Positions 8,839 to 17,505 of a stretch of DNA of 64,000 nucleotides are shown here, piece by piece. The stretch lies in contig NZ_CP118955.1 of assembly GCF_029023785.1 (NCBI RefSeq), positions 1,886,001-1,950,000 on the forward strand, in the 5' to 3' direction. The notes below the pieces were generated by a model. It saw nothing but the letters and a program-made list of their open reading frames with translations. It ran no database searches and was not told the DNA's origin. Each line of letters opens with the position of its first letter. Position 1 is the first letter of the stretch. Source of the stretch: Enterococcus faecium (GTDB lineage: Bacteria > Bacillota > Bacilli > Lactobacillales > Enterococcaceae). Made by a program: the position numbers and the translations under genes.

Positions 8839-10584
8839 TTAATCATCTACCACTGTAACAGCTTCGGAGCCAAACAGTTCCTCTGCTTTTACTACAAGTG
8901 TTTCTTCTGGTACTTCTTGTTCTTGAGGAAGCAACTCGATTTCTCCTTCTGAGTCTTCAGAAGCAAAAGAGTTTTCTGTTCCCTCTTCTTGTGCCTGCGT
9001 CAAATAATTTCTTCGAAGTTCTGGCCAGCTTTCTCTTGTAATATAAACAGGATCAGGCGCATAATCTTTGATCATTCGGCTTAAGTTGTTGTGTACCGAA
9101 AGCTGCAATTCTTCGTCATTTGCTGCTCTTTGACAAACAATCTCATAATCAAACGCAATCACTAGTCCTGTAGGTCCAGCTGCAACTGGTTCGCTTGCTT
9201 TAAGCATTGCTCGCTGAGTGACAGATAGACTCATCAGCAAGTCTTCCCATACTTCTTTTACTTGGTTCAGATGCTGTCTTGTCGCTTCCCGCAGAACTTT
9301 ATATACTCGTTCCGTCGGTACACGATAGGTACTTGTCTGTTTTTTATGATTTGTTTGCTGTACCGGCTGTACTTTTGTATTCTCAATTCCTGTATTACTG
9401 CGTAGTTCCTTGATTTCGTTTCTTAGTTCCTTAATCTCTTGTTGTAGCTGTTTTACTATCTGATCATCTGCAAATGCTACATCTGCTGAAGGAACAGAAG
9501 CAGACGGTAGCTGTGCAAGTTTGACTGTAGCGACTTCCAAATAAATAGCGGCACTATTGGTAAAACGAATTTCATTTTGAGTATCGCTCAAAATCTTTAT
9601 CATTGAAAACAGCTGATCCGCTGAAACAGTTTGTGCCAATTCTGTAAATGTACTTCTGATCGTACTCGATTGTTCCTCAACTAGGTTAGGTGCTTGCTGA
9701 TACATCAGCAAGTCACGGCAGTATTGTAACATATCCTCTAGAAAGCGACGTGATTCTTTGCCGGCTGCGAGAATTTGGTTCAATGTTTCCAATGCTTCTG
9801 GTACTTCTTTTTTCACGCAAGCACTCAAGTAACTGTCCATCATTTCGTCAGTTAAGCTACCTGTCACTTGCATGGCATCATCTAAAGTAATTGTTCCTTC
9901 ACTAAACGAGATTGCCTGATCAAGAATACTCAATGCATCCCGCATCCCGCCTTCTGCAGAACGGGCAATCACATTCAATGCAGCTGGTTCATAGCTGATA
10001 GTCGATTCTTTCAAGATAAATTCAAGATGTTCGACAATATCTGCCGTATTGATCCGTTTAAAATCAAATCGCTGAGTCCGTGAAATGATCGTAGCTGGTA
10101 TTTTGTGAGGTTCGGTCGTTGCTAAGATGAATATGACACTTTCTTTTGGCTCTTCCAATGTTTTCAACAAGGCATTGAAAGCTCCTGTTGAAAGCATATG
10201 TACCTCATCAATAATGTACACTTTGTACGCTGCCTTTGTAGGCGCATAATTTGCCCGATCACGGATAAATCGGATTTCTTCGACTCCGTTATTGCTGGCA
10301 GCATCGATTTCGATCACATCTTCTTGCGTACCAGCAGTAATTGATCGACACATTTCGCATTCGTTGCATGGCTCACCGTCTTTACTGTTCGGACAGTTGA
10401 TTGCTTTTGCGAAAATCTTTGCTGCACTCGTCTTTCCGGTTCCTCTGGGTCCTGTAAACAAGTAGGCATGTGAGGTTTTGTGGGAAACAATAGCATTTTT
10501 TAGTGTCTGTGTCACAGCTTTTTGTCCAACGATGTCTTCGAAACGCTGCGAACGCCAGACTCGATAAAGTGCTTGATATGCCAT
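8839..10584 (-). CDS. dnaX: DNA polymerase III gamma/tau subunit
   Basis: Motor ATPase of the clamp loader. P-loop GPRGTGKTSAAK near residue 45, four-cysteine zinc module (CPN ... CNECEMC), DEVHML Walker B and SRT-type arginine finger region, then the collar and a C-terminal tau-like tail with a short coiled coil around residue 385 and an acidic end. 581 residues. Start supported by an AAGGGGG ribosome binding site. First gene of the cluster reaching to rsmI. Confidence 0.96.
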   Translation of the reverse strand: MAYQALYRVWRSQRFEDIVGQKAVTQTLKNAIVSHKTSHAYLFTGPRGTGKTSAAKIFAKAINCPNSKDGEPCNECEMCRSITAGTQEDVIEIDAASNNGVEEIRFIRDRANYAPTKAAYKVYIIDEVHMLSTGAFNALLKTLEEPKESVIFILATTEPHKIPATIISRTQRFDFKRINTADIVEHLEFILKESTISYEPAALNVIARSAEGGMRDALSILDQAISFSEGTITLDDAMQVTGSLTDEMMDSYLSACVKKEVPEALETLNQILAAGKESRRFLEDMLQYCRDLLMYQQAPNLVEEQSSTIRSTFTELAQTVSADQLFSMIKILSDTQNEIRFTNSAAIYLEVATVKLAQLPSASVPSADVAFADDQIVKQLQQEIKELRNEIKELRSNTGIENTKVQPVQQTNHKKQTSTYRVPTERVYKVLREATRQHLNQVKEVWEDLLMSLSVTQRAMLKASEPVAAGPTGLVIAFDYEIVCQRAANDEELQLSVHNNLSRMIKDYAPDPVYITRESWPELRRNYLTQAQEEGTENSFASEDSEGEIELLPQEQEVPEETLVVKAEELFGSEAVTVVDD

Positions 10585-10620
10585 AAGGATCCCCCTTTTT
10601 TAAAAAATTCACTATCTCTT

Positions 10621-10626
10621 ATTATA
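10621..10626 (-). promoter_or_regulatory. Likely -10 element of the dnaX operon promoter
   Basis: A perfect TATAAT on the minus strand 37 bases before the dnaX start. The matching -35 region (around 10644-10649, TAGTTT) is weak, so the call rests on the -10 and position. Confidence 0.5.
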
Positions 10627-10739
10627 CGTGATATTAGGTAAAAAAACTACTATCCTTCTCGGCTTTTTCAGGTATTTAAACAATACGCAATTTTCCATTT
10701 CAATTCCGTCTCTAGTCCGAGAAGTTTCACATCTTCCTA

Positions 10740-10748
10740 TGGTATAAT
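10740..10748 (+). promoter_or_regulatory. Extended -10 promoter of the SPFH/zinc-ribbon operon
   Basis: TGGTATAAT (TG-N-TATAAT) starts at about 10740 and TATAAT is at 10743-10748. No good -35 is visible, as expected for an extended -10 promoter. It lies about 50 bases before the ATG at 10799, which has a strong GAGGAGG ribosome binding site. Confidence 0.7.
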
Positions 10749-10798
10749 AAATAAACAATAATTGTTTGGCATTAGCTGAATCAGAGGAGGAATTTTTT

Positions 10799-12046
10799 AT
10801 GGGTCTTATCAAAGCAGCAACAAGTATGGTTGGCGGCGGTCTGGCAGATCAATGGCTAGAAGTCATCGAACCAGACAATATGAGTGATACAACGGTCATG
10901 ACAAAAGGTGTCAAAGTCCGCAAAGATGACAAACGTGGCTCCAATCGTAAAGGAACAGAAGATGTTTTAACAGACGGAACAGTCGTCCATGTCTATCCAA
11001 ACATGATGATGCTTTTGGTCGATGGTGGAAAAATCATCGATTATACCGCTGAGGAAGGTTATTACACCATTAAAAATGACGCAGCTCCTTCCATGTTCAA
11101 CGGAACACTGAAAGAAGCAATTGCTGAAACTTTTGACCGATTTAAATTTGGCGGCGTCACACCGCAGAAACAACAAGTTTTTTATATCAATCTCCAAGAA
11201 ATAAAGGGAATCAAATTCGGTACAAGCGCGCCGTTGAACTACTTTGACAATTTCTATAACGCAGAATTATTCTTACGGGCACATGGCACTTATTCTATTC
11301 ATGTCGTTGACCCGATTTTATTTTATACAAACGCAATCCCTAAAAACAAAACACAAGTGGAAATCAATGATATCAATGAGCAGTATTTAGCTGAATTCCT
11401 AACAGCGCTACAATCAGCAATCAATCAGATGTCTGCAGATGGTCAACGGATTTCTTATGTACCATCTAAGAGTTTGGAATTAAGCAAATACATGGATACT
11501 GCATTGGATGATTCTTGGCGTGAATTACGTGGGATGGAGATTGTTTCTGTGGCTGTAGCCAGCATTTCTTACACCGATGATTCTGTGAAACTGATCAATA
11601 TGCGTAACGAAGGGGCGATGCTAGGTGATCCTAGCGTACGTGAAGGATACGTGCAAGGTTCCATTGCACGTGGTATGGAAGCAGCCGGAAAAAATGAAGC
11701 AGGAGCAATGACCGGCTTTATGGGTGTAGGTATGGGAATGAATGCAAATGGTTCTTATCTTTCTCAAGCAGCTCAAAATAACCAAGAACAAATCAAACAA
11801 CAAGCAGAAAAACAAAATCAACAAACTGCACAAGGAAATGCGGATACTTGGACATGTCCAGTTTGCGGGACAGAAAATTCCGGAAAATTCTGTTCCAACT
11901 GCGGAGCTGCCAAACCTGTAGAAAACGTTCAGCCTAAGCTACAAATGCGATGCAGTGAATGCAATGAGATCGTGGATCTTTCCAACGGCATCCCTAAATT
12001 CTGTCCAAACTGTGGTAAACCGTTTAAAGGAATCCCCGTTGATTAA
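10799..12046 (+). CDS. SPFH-domain protein with C-terminal zinc ribbons (YdjI-like)
   Basis: Resembles Bacillus YdjI, sometimes labelled virion core protein: an SPFH/band-7-like N-terminal region (about 1-290), a Gly/Met/Gln-rich linker, then two zinc ribbons at the C-terminus (CPVCG ... CSNCG and CSECN ... CPNCG). No transmembrane segment is evident, so membrane association would come from partners. The start at 10799 follows a GAGGAGG site; an upstream in-frame TTG is not needed. First gene of a three-gene operon. In Bacillus the homologues help recruit PspA to stressed membranes; no pspA is adjacent here, so that role is inference. Confidence 0.82.
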   Translation: MGLIKAATSMVGGGLADQWLEVIEPDNMSDTTVMTKGVKVRKDDKRGSNRKGTEDVLTDGTVVHVYPNMMMLLVDGGKIIDYTAEEGYYTIKNDAAPSMFNGTLKEAIAETFDRFKFGGVTPQKQQVFYINLQEIKGIKFGTSAPLNYFDNFYNAELFLRAHGTYSIHVVDPILFYTNAIPKNKTQVEINDINEQYLAEFLTALQSAINQMSADGQRISYVPSKSLELSKYMDTALDDSWRELRGMEIVSVAVASISYTDDSVKLINMRNEGAMLGDPSVREGYVQGSIARGMEAAGKNEAGAMTGFMGVGMGMNANGSYLSQAAQNNQEQIKQQAEKQNQQTAQGNADTWTCPVCGTENSGKFCSNCGAAKPVENVQPKLQMRCSECNEIVDLSNGIPKFCPNCGKPFKGIPVD

Positions 12047-12070
12047 TTTATTTAGAAAGGTGTGCAGCTG

Positions 12071-13255
12071 ATGGATGTTCTTACACATAAATGTCCTAAT
12101 TGCGGCGGTCCGTTGACTTTTGATCCCAAAGACCAAAAATTTCATTGCGAATACTGCCTGAATATCTATACAGAAGAAGAAGTCAGCCAATATGAGCAAA
12201 AGCAAAAAGAAGCGCGTATGGCTGGCGAAGAAAGCAAAGAAGAACCTTCACCTACCGAAGATTTTACTTTTACAGCCCAAGAACAGCTTGCCGATATGAA
12301 TGAAGCCGAGCGCAAAGCGGTTGACGAGGCAGGCGGTTTTTCAGATACAGCGGACGAATCTGCAGATAATACCGCAGCGATAGATCTTTTTCTTTGTCCC
12401 AACTGTGGTGCAGAGATCGTGACTGATGCGACAACTGCTGCGACTTATTGTTACTACTGCCATAATCCCGTCGTACTATCGGGACGTTTAAGCGGAGAAT
12501 TCTTGCCAAATAAAGTACTTCCTTTTGCTGTCGAGAAAGAAGAAGCAATCAACAGATTTCTCGCTTGGACCAAGAAAAAATGGTTTGTTCCCAAAGCTTT
12601 TTTCAATAAGGATCAAATCGATAAGTTGACAGGTGTGTATTTCCCTTATTGGGCTACAGATGCTGAAGTAGATGGTGCCATGCAGGCGAATGGTACAGTT
12701 ATCCGCATATGGCGGATAGGTGACATCGAATACACAGAAACGAAGCAATTTGCTGTTTCAAGAGCAGGCAAGCTTTCTTTTAAAGAACTAGTAAAAAATG
12801 CCTTATCAAAAAATACGCAACAAAAGATGGTCGAAGGCGTGCAACCTTTCCCGTTAGATAAAGCAATTGATTTTAAAAGCCAGTATTTAGCCGGGTTCCA
12901 AGCAGAAAAAAGAGATATCGAATATGAGGCAATCAAATCACAGATTCAATCTGAATTAAAAGACTATTCAGAGAAGCTGTTAAAAGATACCGCAAATGGA
13001 TATACAACATTGACCGGTGTGCGAACTTCTGCTTCAATCACAAACGAAGTAAATAATTACGTATTACTGCCGGTATGGCTTGTTACTTATCGAAGCAATG
13101 ACTCAAGTAAAAAAGTCTACTACTACGCAATGAATGGACAAACAGGAAAGGTCAGCGGTGTCCTGCCGATCAGCCAGAAAAAATTGGGACTGACCGCTCT
13201 TGGGATTTTCGCTGGGCTAGCGATCCTCTTTCTGATCGGAGGTTACTTGATATGA
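12071..13255 (+). CDS. Zinc-ribbon membrane protein (YdjG-like, TFIIB-type zinc finger)
   Basis: N-terminal zinc ribbon with C8, C11, C26 and C29, an acidic linker, a second ribbon (CPNCG ... CYYC) near residues 109-135, a long soluble middle, and one C-terminal transmembrane helix (LTALGIFAGLAILFLIGGYLI). Resembles YdjG. The ATG at 12071 is preceded at 10 bases by AAAGG; the frame-internal GTG at 12062 is too close to it. The stop overlaps the next gene's ATG. Likely holds the SPFH protein at the membrane, by analogy. Confidence 0.8.
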   Translation: MDVLTHKCPNCGGPLTFDPKDQKFHCEYCLNIYTEEEVSQYEQKQKEARMAGEESKEEPSPTEDFTFTAQEQLADMNEAERKAVDEAGGFSDTADESADNTAAIDLFLCPNCGAEIVTDATTAATYCYYCHNPVVLSGRLSGEFLPNKVLPFAVEKEEAINRFLAWTKKKWFVPKAFFNKDQIDKLTGVYFPYWATDAEVDGAMQANGTVIRIWRIGDIEYTETKQFAVSRAGKLSFKELVKNALSKNTQQKMVEGVQPFPLDKAIDFKSQYLAGFQAEKRDIEYEAIKSQIQSELKDYSEKLLKDTANGYTTLTGVRTSASITNEVNNYVLLPVWLVTYRSNDSSKKVYYYAMNGQTGKVSGVLPISQKKLGLTALGIFAGLAILFLIGGYLI

Positions 13256-14049
13256 TGAAAAAATTTTTTTTATTCTTTCTTTTGCTAGTAAGTGTTGGCT
13301 GGCCGGTGGCTACTCATGCAGATACAGCTACGGTAAATGATGAGGCTGGGTTATTCACAACAGATCAAATCCAATCTTTGGAACAACAGGCAGAAAAGCT
13401 GAATGAAAAAATCAAAGGACGAGTCTTGATCGTAACGACTACATCTAATTCAGAAGAACCAAGAGACTTTGCTGATAATTACTTAAGAGACGCAGTCGGA
13501 AATGATCAAAATGGCTCAGTATTGCTATTAGATATGGGACAGCGTGAAATCTACATTTCGACTTCTGGTAATATGATCGATTATTTGACTGATAGCAGAA
13601 TCGATTCGATCTTAGATGATGTTTATGATCAGATGACAAATGCTGCCTATTACAATGCTGCAAAAGCTTACCTGTCTAAATCAGCAACATATGTGGAAGA
13701 CGGAGTTCCAGGAGGACATTATCGTGTAGACGAAGAAACTGGCAAAATTACACGCTATAAGGTTTTGACGACAGTAGAAATCATCATTGCTGTTGTTTTG
13801 GCTCTTATCCTTAGTCTTGTCTTTTATTTTGTGACTGTTTCGCGTTATCAATTGAAATCAGGCATCTACAAATATCCATTCCGAGAAAAATCCAGTATCA
13901 AATTAACTGAAAAAACCGATCGTCTGACAAATTCTTTTGTCACGACAAGAAGAATCCCCAAAAGCCCACCTCCTGGAAGCGGCGGTGGCGGAAGTACTAC
14001 CCATTCTAGCGGTGGCGGGACTTTTGGCGGTGGCGGCAGAAGTTTCTAA
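13252..14049 (+). CDS. TPM-domain membrane protein with Gly/Ser-rich tail (YdjH/YgcG-like)
   Basis: Signal peptide (1-23, cleavage after THA), an extracytoplasmic TPM domain (NDEAGLFTTDQIQSLEQQA to about 150), a transmembrane helix at about 171-195, then a cytoplasmic part ending in a Gly/Ser-rich tail (GGGGSTTHSSGGGTFGGGG). The start ATGATG overlaps the stop of the previous gene by 4 bases, showing translational coupling. The TPM fold has been linked to phosphatase activity and photosystem repair in other organisms; here the function is unknown. Confidence 0.82.
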   Translation: MMKKFFLFFLLLVSVGWPVATHADTATVNDEAGLFTTDQIQSLEQQAEKLNEKIKGRVLIVTTTSNSEEPRDFADNYLRDAVGNDQNGSVLLLDMGQREIYISTSGNMIDYLTDSRIDSILDDVYDQMTNAAYYNAAKAYLSKSATYVEDGVPGGHYRVDEETGKITRYKVLTTVEIIIAVVLALILSLVFYFVTVSRYQLKSGIYKYPFREKSSIKLTEKTDRLTNSFVTTRRIPKSPPPGSGGGGSTTHSSGGGTFGGGGRSF

Positions 14050-14073
14050 AAATTGCTAAATGAATGTTCGCAA

Positions 14074-14112
14074 AAAAAGGGCTGTGACAAAAATCGTGTC
14101 ACAGCCCCTTTT
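14074..14112 (+). terminator. Terminator of the YdjIGH-like operon
   Basis: GGGCTGTGACA (14079-14089) pairs with TGTCACAGCCC (14097-14107), flanked by an A-run and CCTTTTG. The stem sequence GGCTGTGACA matches the conserved end of the neighbouring repeat modules. Confidence 0.8.
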
Positions 14113-14122
14113 GTTGCAAATA

Positions 14123-14240
14123 AACGGCGTTCAAAAGCTTACATCTACGGTGATAAGTCCAGCCAAGTTAAAAACATAAGAGACTGTTTTTACTTGGCTC
14201 TTCTTATTACTTGATGCAGAACAGCTTTTTCACAACCTCT
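14123..14240 (+). repeat. Intergenic palindromic module, core type A
   Basis: Starts AACGGCGTTC and ends CACAACCTCT. Outer arms TCTACGGTGATAAG and CTTATTACTTGATG, inner arms AGCCAAGT and ACTTGGCT. First of three modules in tandem between convergent genes. Confidence 0.88.
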
Positions 14241-14246
14241 TCCTTA

Positions 14247-14363
14247 AACGGTGTTCTCCTACCAACTCCTCGGTCACAAGTCACAATATTCATCAAACAT
14301 GAAAAGCTGTTTTTTGAAATTGTTCCTTGTGACTCAGAGTTAAACGGCAGGCTCACAACCTCT
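14247..14363 (+). repeat. Intergenic palindromic module, core type B
   Basis: Starts AACGGTGTTC and ends CACAACCTCT with a different core: CTCGGTCACAAG pairs with CTTGTGACTCAG. A near copy is at 28233-28349. The offset from the previous module is 124 bp. Confidence 0.88.
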
Positions 14364-14367
14364 TGGT

Positions 14368-14484
14368 AAACGGTGTTCAATCAGCTGACCCTCGGTATTA
14401 GCTCAAAAAACGGCAAAATATGAGGAACTATTTTTCCGTTTGTTTCTCTAATACTCAGGTCAAAACGCTGATTTCACAACCTCT
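14368..14484 (+). repeat. Intergenic palindromic module, core type C
   Basis: Starts AAACGGTGTTC and ends CACAACCTCT. Core CAGCTGACCCTCGGTATTAG pairs imperfectly with CTAATACTCAGG, with inner AAACGG/CCGTTT arms and the loop ATGAGGAACT also seen in type A. Copies at 28600-28716 and 49571-49686. Ends 8 bases before the ers stop. Confidence 0.88.
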
Positions 14485-14491
14485 TTGTTCA

Positions 14492-15148
14492 TCAAAAGAT
14501 AATATTGTCTTCTAACAAGTCCATATTCAAAATAACGATATGATGGTCTTTAACGGTGATAATACCATCTTTTTTCAGTTGTTTTAAAATTCTGTTTACA
14601 CTGCTAGCAGTTGAGATGCCACAAAATTTGGCGATTTCTTCATTCGTGATCGAAAAATCGATCAGCATCCCTTCTTCTGTCCGCACACCGAATAAATCAT
14701 ATAATTCGTAAAGTTGCGTACAAACAGCTCCCAGCTTTCCGTTTAATAGCATTTGCTGCATTTTTTTCATCGAATAAAGCAGACGATAGCGGTAATACTC
14801 TTTTACATAGTGTTGTAGCTTTGGGTCTTGGTTGATATTTTGCCAAAAGCGCACACGATTGATTCGATAAAACTCTGCATATTCTGATTCAACTCGAATA
14901 TTATACGGCGAATCGATGAATTGTGAATATTCGTCTTTTAAAAGAGAGACGATTTCAAGATCTTTGATATAGCGAAGGTTAAATTCTCTCCCATCATTTG
15001 AAATAACACTTGCTTTTACCGTTCCCTCTTTCAAGATATACGTATGGGAATCTTCCATCCCTTCGAATGTCAAATATTTATGATATCCTTTGCGTATAAT
15101 CGGAAAATCATTTTTATCCAAATATTCCTTTAAGACTCTACTATCCAA
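14492..15148 (-). CDS. ers: PrfA-like Crp/Fnr-family regulator (Ers type)
   Basis: Transcription factor with an N-terminal cyclic-nucleotide-binding-like beta barrel and a C-terminal winged helix (ITNEEIAKFCGISTASSVNRI). Similar along its length to Listeria PrfA, for example NGKLGAVCTQLYELYDLFG beside the NGKLGSICGQL segment I recall for PrfA, and to the enterococcal stress regulator Ers. The frame opens at an ATG at 15187 without a ribosome binding site; the TTG at 15148 follows GGGGGAG at 8 bases and gives a PrfA-like N-terminus, so I prefer it. A PrfA-type box overlaps its own -35. The exact ortholog name is inference. Confidence 0.8.
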   Translation of the reverse strand: MDSRVLKEYLDKNDFPIIRKGYHKYLTFEGMEDSHTYILKEGTVKASVISNDGREFNLRYIKDLEIVSLLKDEYSQFIDSPYNIRVESEYAEFYRINRVRFWQNINQDPKLQHYVKEYYRYRLLYSMKKMQQMLLNGKLGAVCTQLYELYDLFGVRTEEGMLIDFSITNEEIAKFCGISTASSVNRILKQLKKDGIITVKDHHIVILNMDLLEDNIIF

Positions 15149-15192
15149 TGATGCTCCCCCATCCAAACTTTCATCTAAAAAGATCATACAGT

Positions 15193-15212
15193 ACTTTAAA
15201 ACTTTTTAAAGT
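15193..15212. promoter_or_regulatory. Perfect 20-bp palindrome in the ers leader
   Basis: ACTTTAAAA, CT, TTTTAAAGT: nine-base arms with a two-base centre. It lies between the predicted ers transcription start and its coding region. It could be a second operator or an RNA hairpin; the sequence does not decide. Confidence 0.5.
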
Positions 15213-15220
15213 CCAAAGGT

Positions 15221-15249
15221 ATTTTACTAATGATATTAACATTTGTTAA
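15221..15249 (-). promoter_or_regulatory. ers promoter
   Basis: On the minus strand TTAACA (15244-15249), a 17-base spacer and TAAAAT (15221-15226). The -35 hexamer is one half of the PrfA-type box, which suggests autoregulation. Confidence 0.6.
15236..15249. promoter_or_regulatory. PrfA-type operator box
   Basis: TTAACATTTGTTAA is a perfect match to the Listeria PrfA box TTAACANNTGTTAA and close to the Ers target reported in enterococci (as I recall, AACATTTGTTG). It lies in the divergent region between ers and the small gene upstream of the MFS transporter. Confidence 0.75.
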
Positions 15250-15297
15250 GTACCTTTTTCCATCACTTATGCGATTTTTTTCCTTTTTTTTATTCGT

Positions 15298-15303
15298 TAT
15301 ACT
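15298..15303 (+). promoter_or_regulatory. Possible -10 for the gene at 15341
   Basis: TATACT, 37 bases before the ATG; the -35 region is only a T-run, so expression may need an activator. The PrfA-type box centres about 55 bases upstream of this -10. Confidence 0.4.
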
Positions 15304-15340
15304 GCAGAAGTAAAATTTTTTAAGAATAGAGGGAAAAAAC

Positions 15341-15619
15341 ATGAATTACTGGATGAACACAATCATTAATCGATTAGAAACAGCATATCAAACAAGATTT
15401 GATATGAAAGCTTCTTTAGTCTTTTTAAATGATGCGTATCAAAACTCGATCGAATTGATCAAAGCAGTGGATGAGAATCCAACAAACGAATGCGAAGAAT
15501 TTTTAAATCTGTTTATGTCTACAAGAGATTTATTTATTCGCCAACTTGTTGATCGCTATCCATCCAATTATCACGATGTAGAAGTTCAAATACAAAAATT
15601 AAAAGCATATTCAGCTTAA
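15341..15619 (+). CDS. Small protein of unknown function upstream of the MFS gene
   Basis: 92 residues, soluble, mostly helical by composition, no membrane segment and no motif I recognise. AGAGGG lies about 8 bases before the ATG. The MFS transporter gene starts 18 bases downstream on the same strand, so the two are probably one transcript. Divergent from ers, with the PrfA-type box between them, making it a candidate Ers target. Confidence 0.7.
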   Translation: MNYWMNTIINRLETAYQTRFDMKASLVFLNDAYQNSIELIKAVDENPTNECEEFLNLFMSTRDLFIRQLVDRYPSNYHDVEVQIQKLKAYSA

Positions 15620-15637
15620 GGGGAATGTATAACATAC

Positions 15638-16846
15638 ATGGAAAAGAAATTATTTAATAAATATTTTATTGGAATCACATTGATCAATTTTATTGTCTAC
15701 CTGATTTATTATCTGTTGATGGTCATCATGGCAGTCATTGCGCAAGACACCTTACACGCCAGCTTGAGCCAAGCAGGTTTTGCTTCTGGGATCTATATCA
15801 TCGGAACATTGCTGGCACGCTTATTCATGGGGAAACAGTTAGAACTATTTGGTCGGAAGTTTACCTTAAGAGGCGGCGCGATCTTCTATCTCCTTTCAAC
15901 ATTAGCATATCTTTATACGCCAACTATCGGGGCATTGTATTTAGTTCGATTCTTGAATGGATTCGGCTACGGTACAGTTTCTACAGCTACAAATGCTATC
16001 GTTACTGCATATATCCCTGCATCTAAAAAAGGGGAAGGCATCAATTATTATGGATTAAGTACTAGTTTAGCTGCCGCTGTTGGGCCATTTTTAGGAATGA
16101 TTTTGCTGAATATGACTGATTTTCGTTTCATTATCTGGTTTTCAATTGTACTGGTCTTCTTTGTTACGATTGCCTGCCTTGTCTTTCCTGTAAAAAATAT
16201 TCCATTATCTGAAGAACAAAAAATATCTCTTCGCTCATGGAATATCAATAGTTTTATTGAAAAGAAAGCACTTTTCATTACAGGAATTGCCTTTTTGATG
16301 GGTCTTTCTTATTCAAGTGTTTTATCATTTTTATCTTCTTATACAAAAGTAATCCACTTAGTTGCTGCTGGGTCATTTTTCTTCGTCGTATATGCTTTGG
16401 TCATCACATTTACACGTCCATTGACTGGAAGGATTTTCGATGTCAAAGGAGAACAATACGTGATGTATCCTAGCTATTTATTCTTAACAGCAGGATTATT
16501 TTTACTGAGTGTAACGACGAATAGTGTGACATTGCTTATCTCTGGAGCATTAGTCGGCCTAGGTTATGGTACGTTTATGTCAAATGGACAGGCTGTTTGT
16601 TTAAAAATCGTCCGCGAACATCGAATCAGTATTGCTTTATCTACCTACTTTATTGGTTTAGACCTAGGCTTAGGCGTTGGTCCTTATTTGATGGGGATGC
16701 TAAAATCTCTTACTTCATTTAGAGGATTGTATGTGATTGCCGGAGTCATTCCATTGATATGTACAGCACTCTATCTTGTTAATGGCCGAAAACATAGTCA
16801 TGAAGCAGAGGGCGAATTGATTGAATCATTGAAAAATGAAATTTGA
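15638..16846 (+). CDS. MFS transporter
   Basis: Major facilitator superfamily permease, 402 residues, about 12 transmembrane helices. The loop after helix 2 (GKQLELFGRK) fits the family motif GxxxDrxGrr, and RFLNGFGYG fits the drug/proton antiporter region. Substrate cannot be read from the sequence. Downstream of the 92-residue gene and ended by a terminator at 16863. Confidence 0.85.
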   Translation: MEKKLFNKYFIGITLINFIVYLIYYLLMVIMAVIAQDTLHASLSQAGFASGIYIIGTLLARLFMGKQLELFGRKFTLRGGAIFYLLSTLAYLYTPTIGALYLVRFLNGFGYGTVSTATNAIVTAYIPASKKGEGINYYGLSTSLAAAVGPFLGMILLNMTDFRFIIWFSIVLVFFVTIACLVFPVKNIPLSEEQKISLRSWNINSFIEKKALFITGIAFLMGLSYSSVLSFLSSYTKVIHLVAAGSFFFVVYALVITFTRPLTGRIFDVKGEQYVMYPSYLFLTAGLFLLSVTTNSVTLLISGALVGLGYGTFMSNGQAVCLKIVREHRISIALSTYFIGLDLGLGVGPYLMGMLKSLTSFRGLYVIAGVIPLICTALYLVNGRKHSHEAEGELIESLKNEI

Positions 16847-16862
16847 TCTTGATGAATAGATA

Positions 16863-16904
16863 AAAAAAACCGTTCAGATCTGAAAATAATCTGAGCGGTT
16901 TTTT
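16863..16904 (+). terminator. Terminator after the MFS gene
   Basis: CCGTTCAGAT (16870-16879) pairs with ATCTGAGCGG (16889-16898, one G-T pair), with A-run before and TTTTTTG after. Confidence 0.85.
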
Positions 16905-16993
16905 GAGTAAAAATAGTTTATGATTATTCTTAATTAAACATCTATTTATTTTTAAAGCTTTCATTTATCGATAAGAATAGTTTAACTGTTGAT

Positions 16994-17359
16994 TTATTCC
17001 ATTTTCCGTTCATCTGGTACGATGCCTTGACTTAGCAACCACTTGTGGAAGAACCATTCTGCCACACCGATCAATAGAGCAGGAATCAATACTTTCATCC
17101 AAATATCGACTGTATCATTCATAAAATATAGATAGAGCCACAAGATAACTGCAGCTGAACCAGCATCTGCGATCGTCGCTGCGATGTTCCCTACTTTACG
17201 TAAGATCAACAGATCCCCTAGCACATAGATCATGACTACAATAATTACCCCAACAATCGTTGAATCCATAAAGCTAACACCGTATAAACCTGTCAGCACG
17301 ACCCACAGAATCGCCCAGATCATGATTGCCTTCACTACCAACGCCTTCACATGTTTCAT
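16994..17359 (-). CDS. DUF2512 family membrane protein (YndM-like)
   Basis: Four predicted transmembrane helices over about 120 residues. Matches the DUF2512 pattern with MKHVKALVVKAIMIWAIL at the N-terminus and a second helix pair rich in small residues (GDLLILRKVGNIAATIADAG). The ATG at 17359 follows AAAGGAG at 8 bases; the GTG at 17368 overlaps that site. Function unknown. A single transcription unit between two intergenic gaps. Confidence 0.75.
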   Translation of the reverse strand: MKHVKALVVKAIMIWAILWVVLTGLYGVSFMDSTIVGVIIVVMIYVLGDLLILRKVGNIAATIADAGSAAVILWLYLYFMNDTVDIWMKVLIPALLIGVAEWFFHKWLLSQGIVPDERKME

Positions 17360-17505
17360 TTTCTGCACTCCTTTCTCCTGGATAAAAAAGTAAGATTATC
17401 TAACAAGATAACCTTTTCATTATTATACCATCGGCTGAGAGAAGCGAGCAAAGATAAGGTCCTATCTAAAAATGAGGAAGCCACTTAGAACATTCACGTA
17501 ATAAT

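Noticed and set aside
9808..9813. Programmed frameshift site in dnaX (run of six A followed by G on the minus strand)
   Set aside because: The run falls as AAA AAA G in the reading frame, not A AAA AAG, so it is not a phased slippery heptamer; Firmicutes dnaX also does not normally use one.
10585..10765. Small SRP RNA gene upstream of dnaX, as in Bacillus
   Set aside because: No GGTCAGGTCCGGAAGGAAGCAG-like core is present on either strand of the gap.
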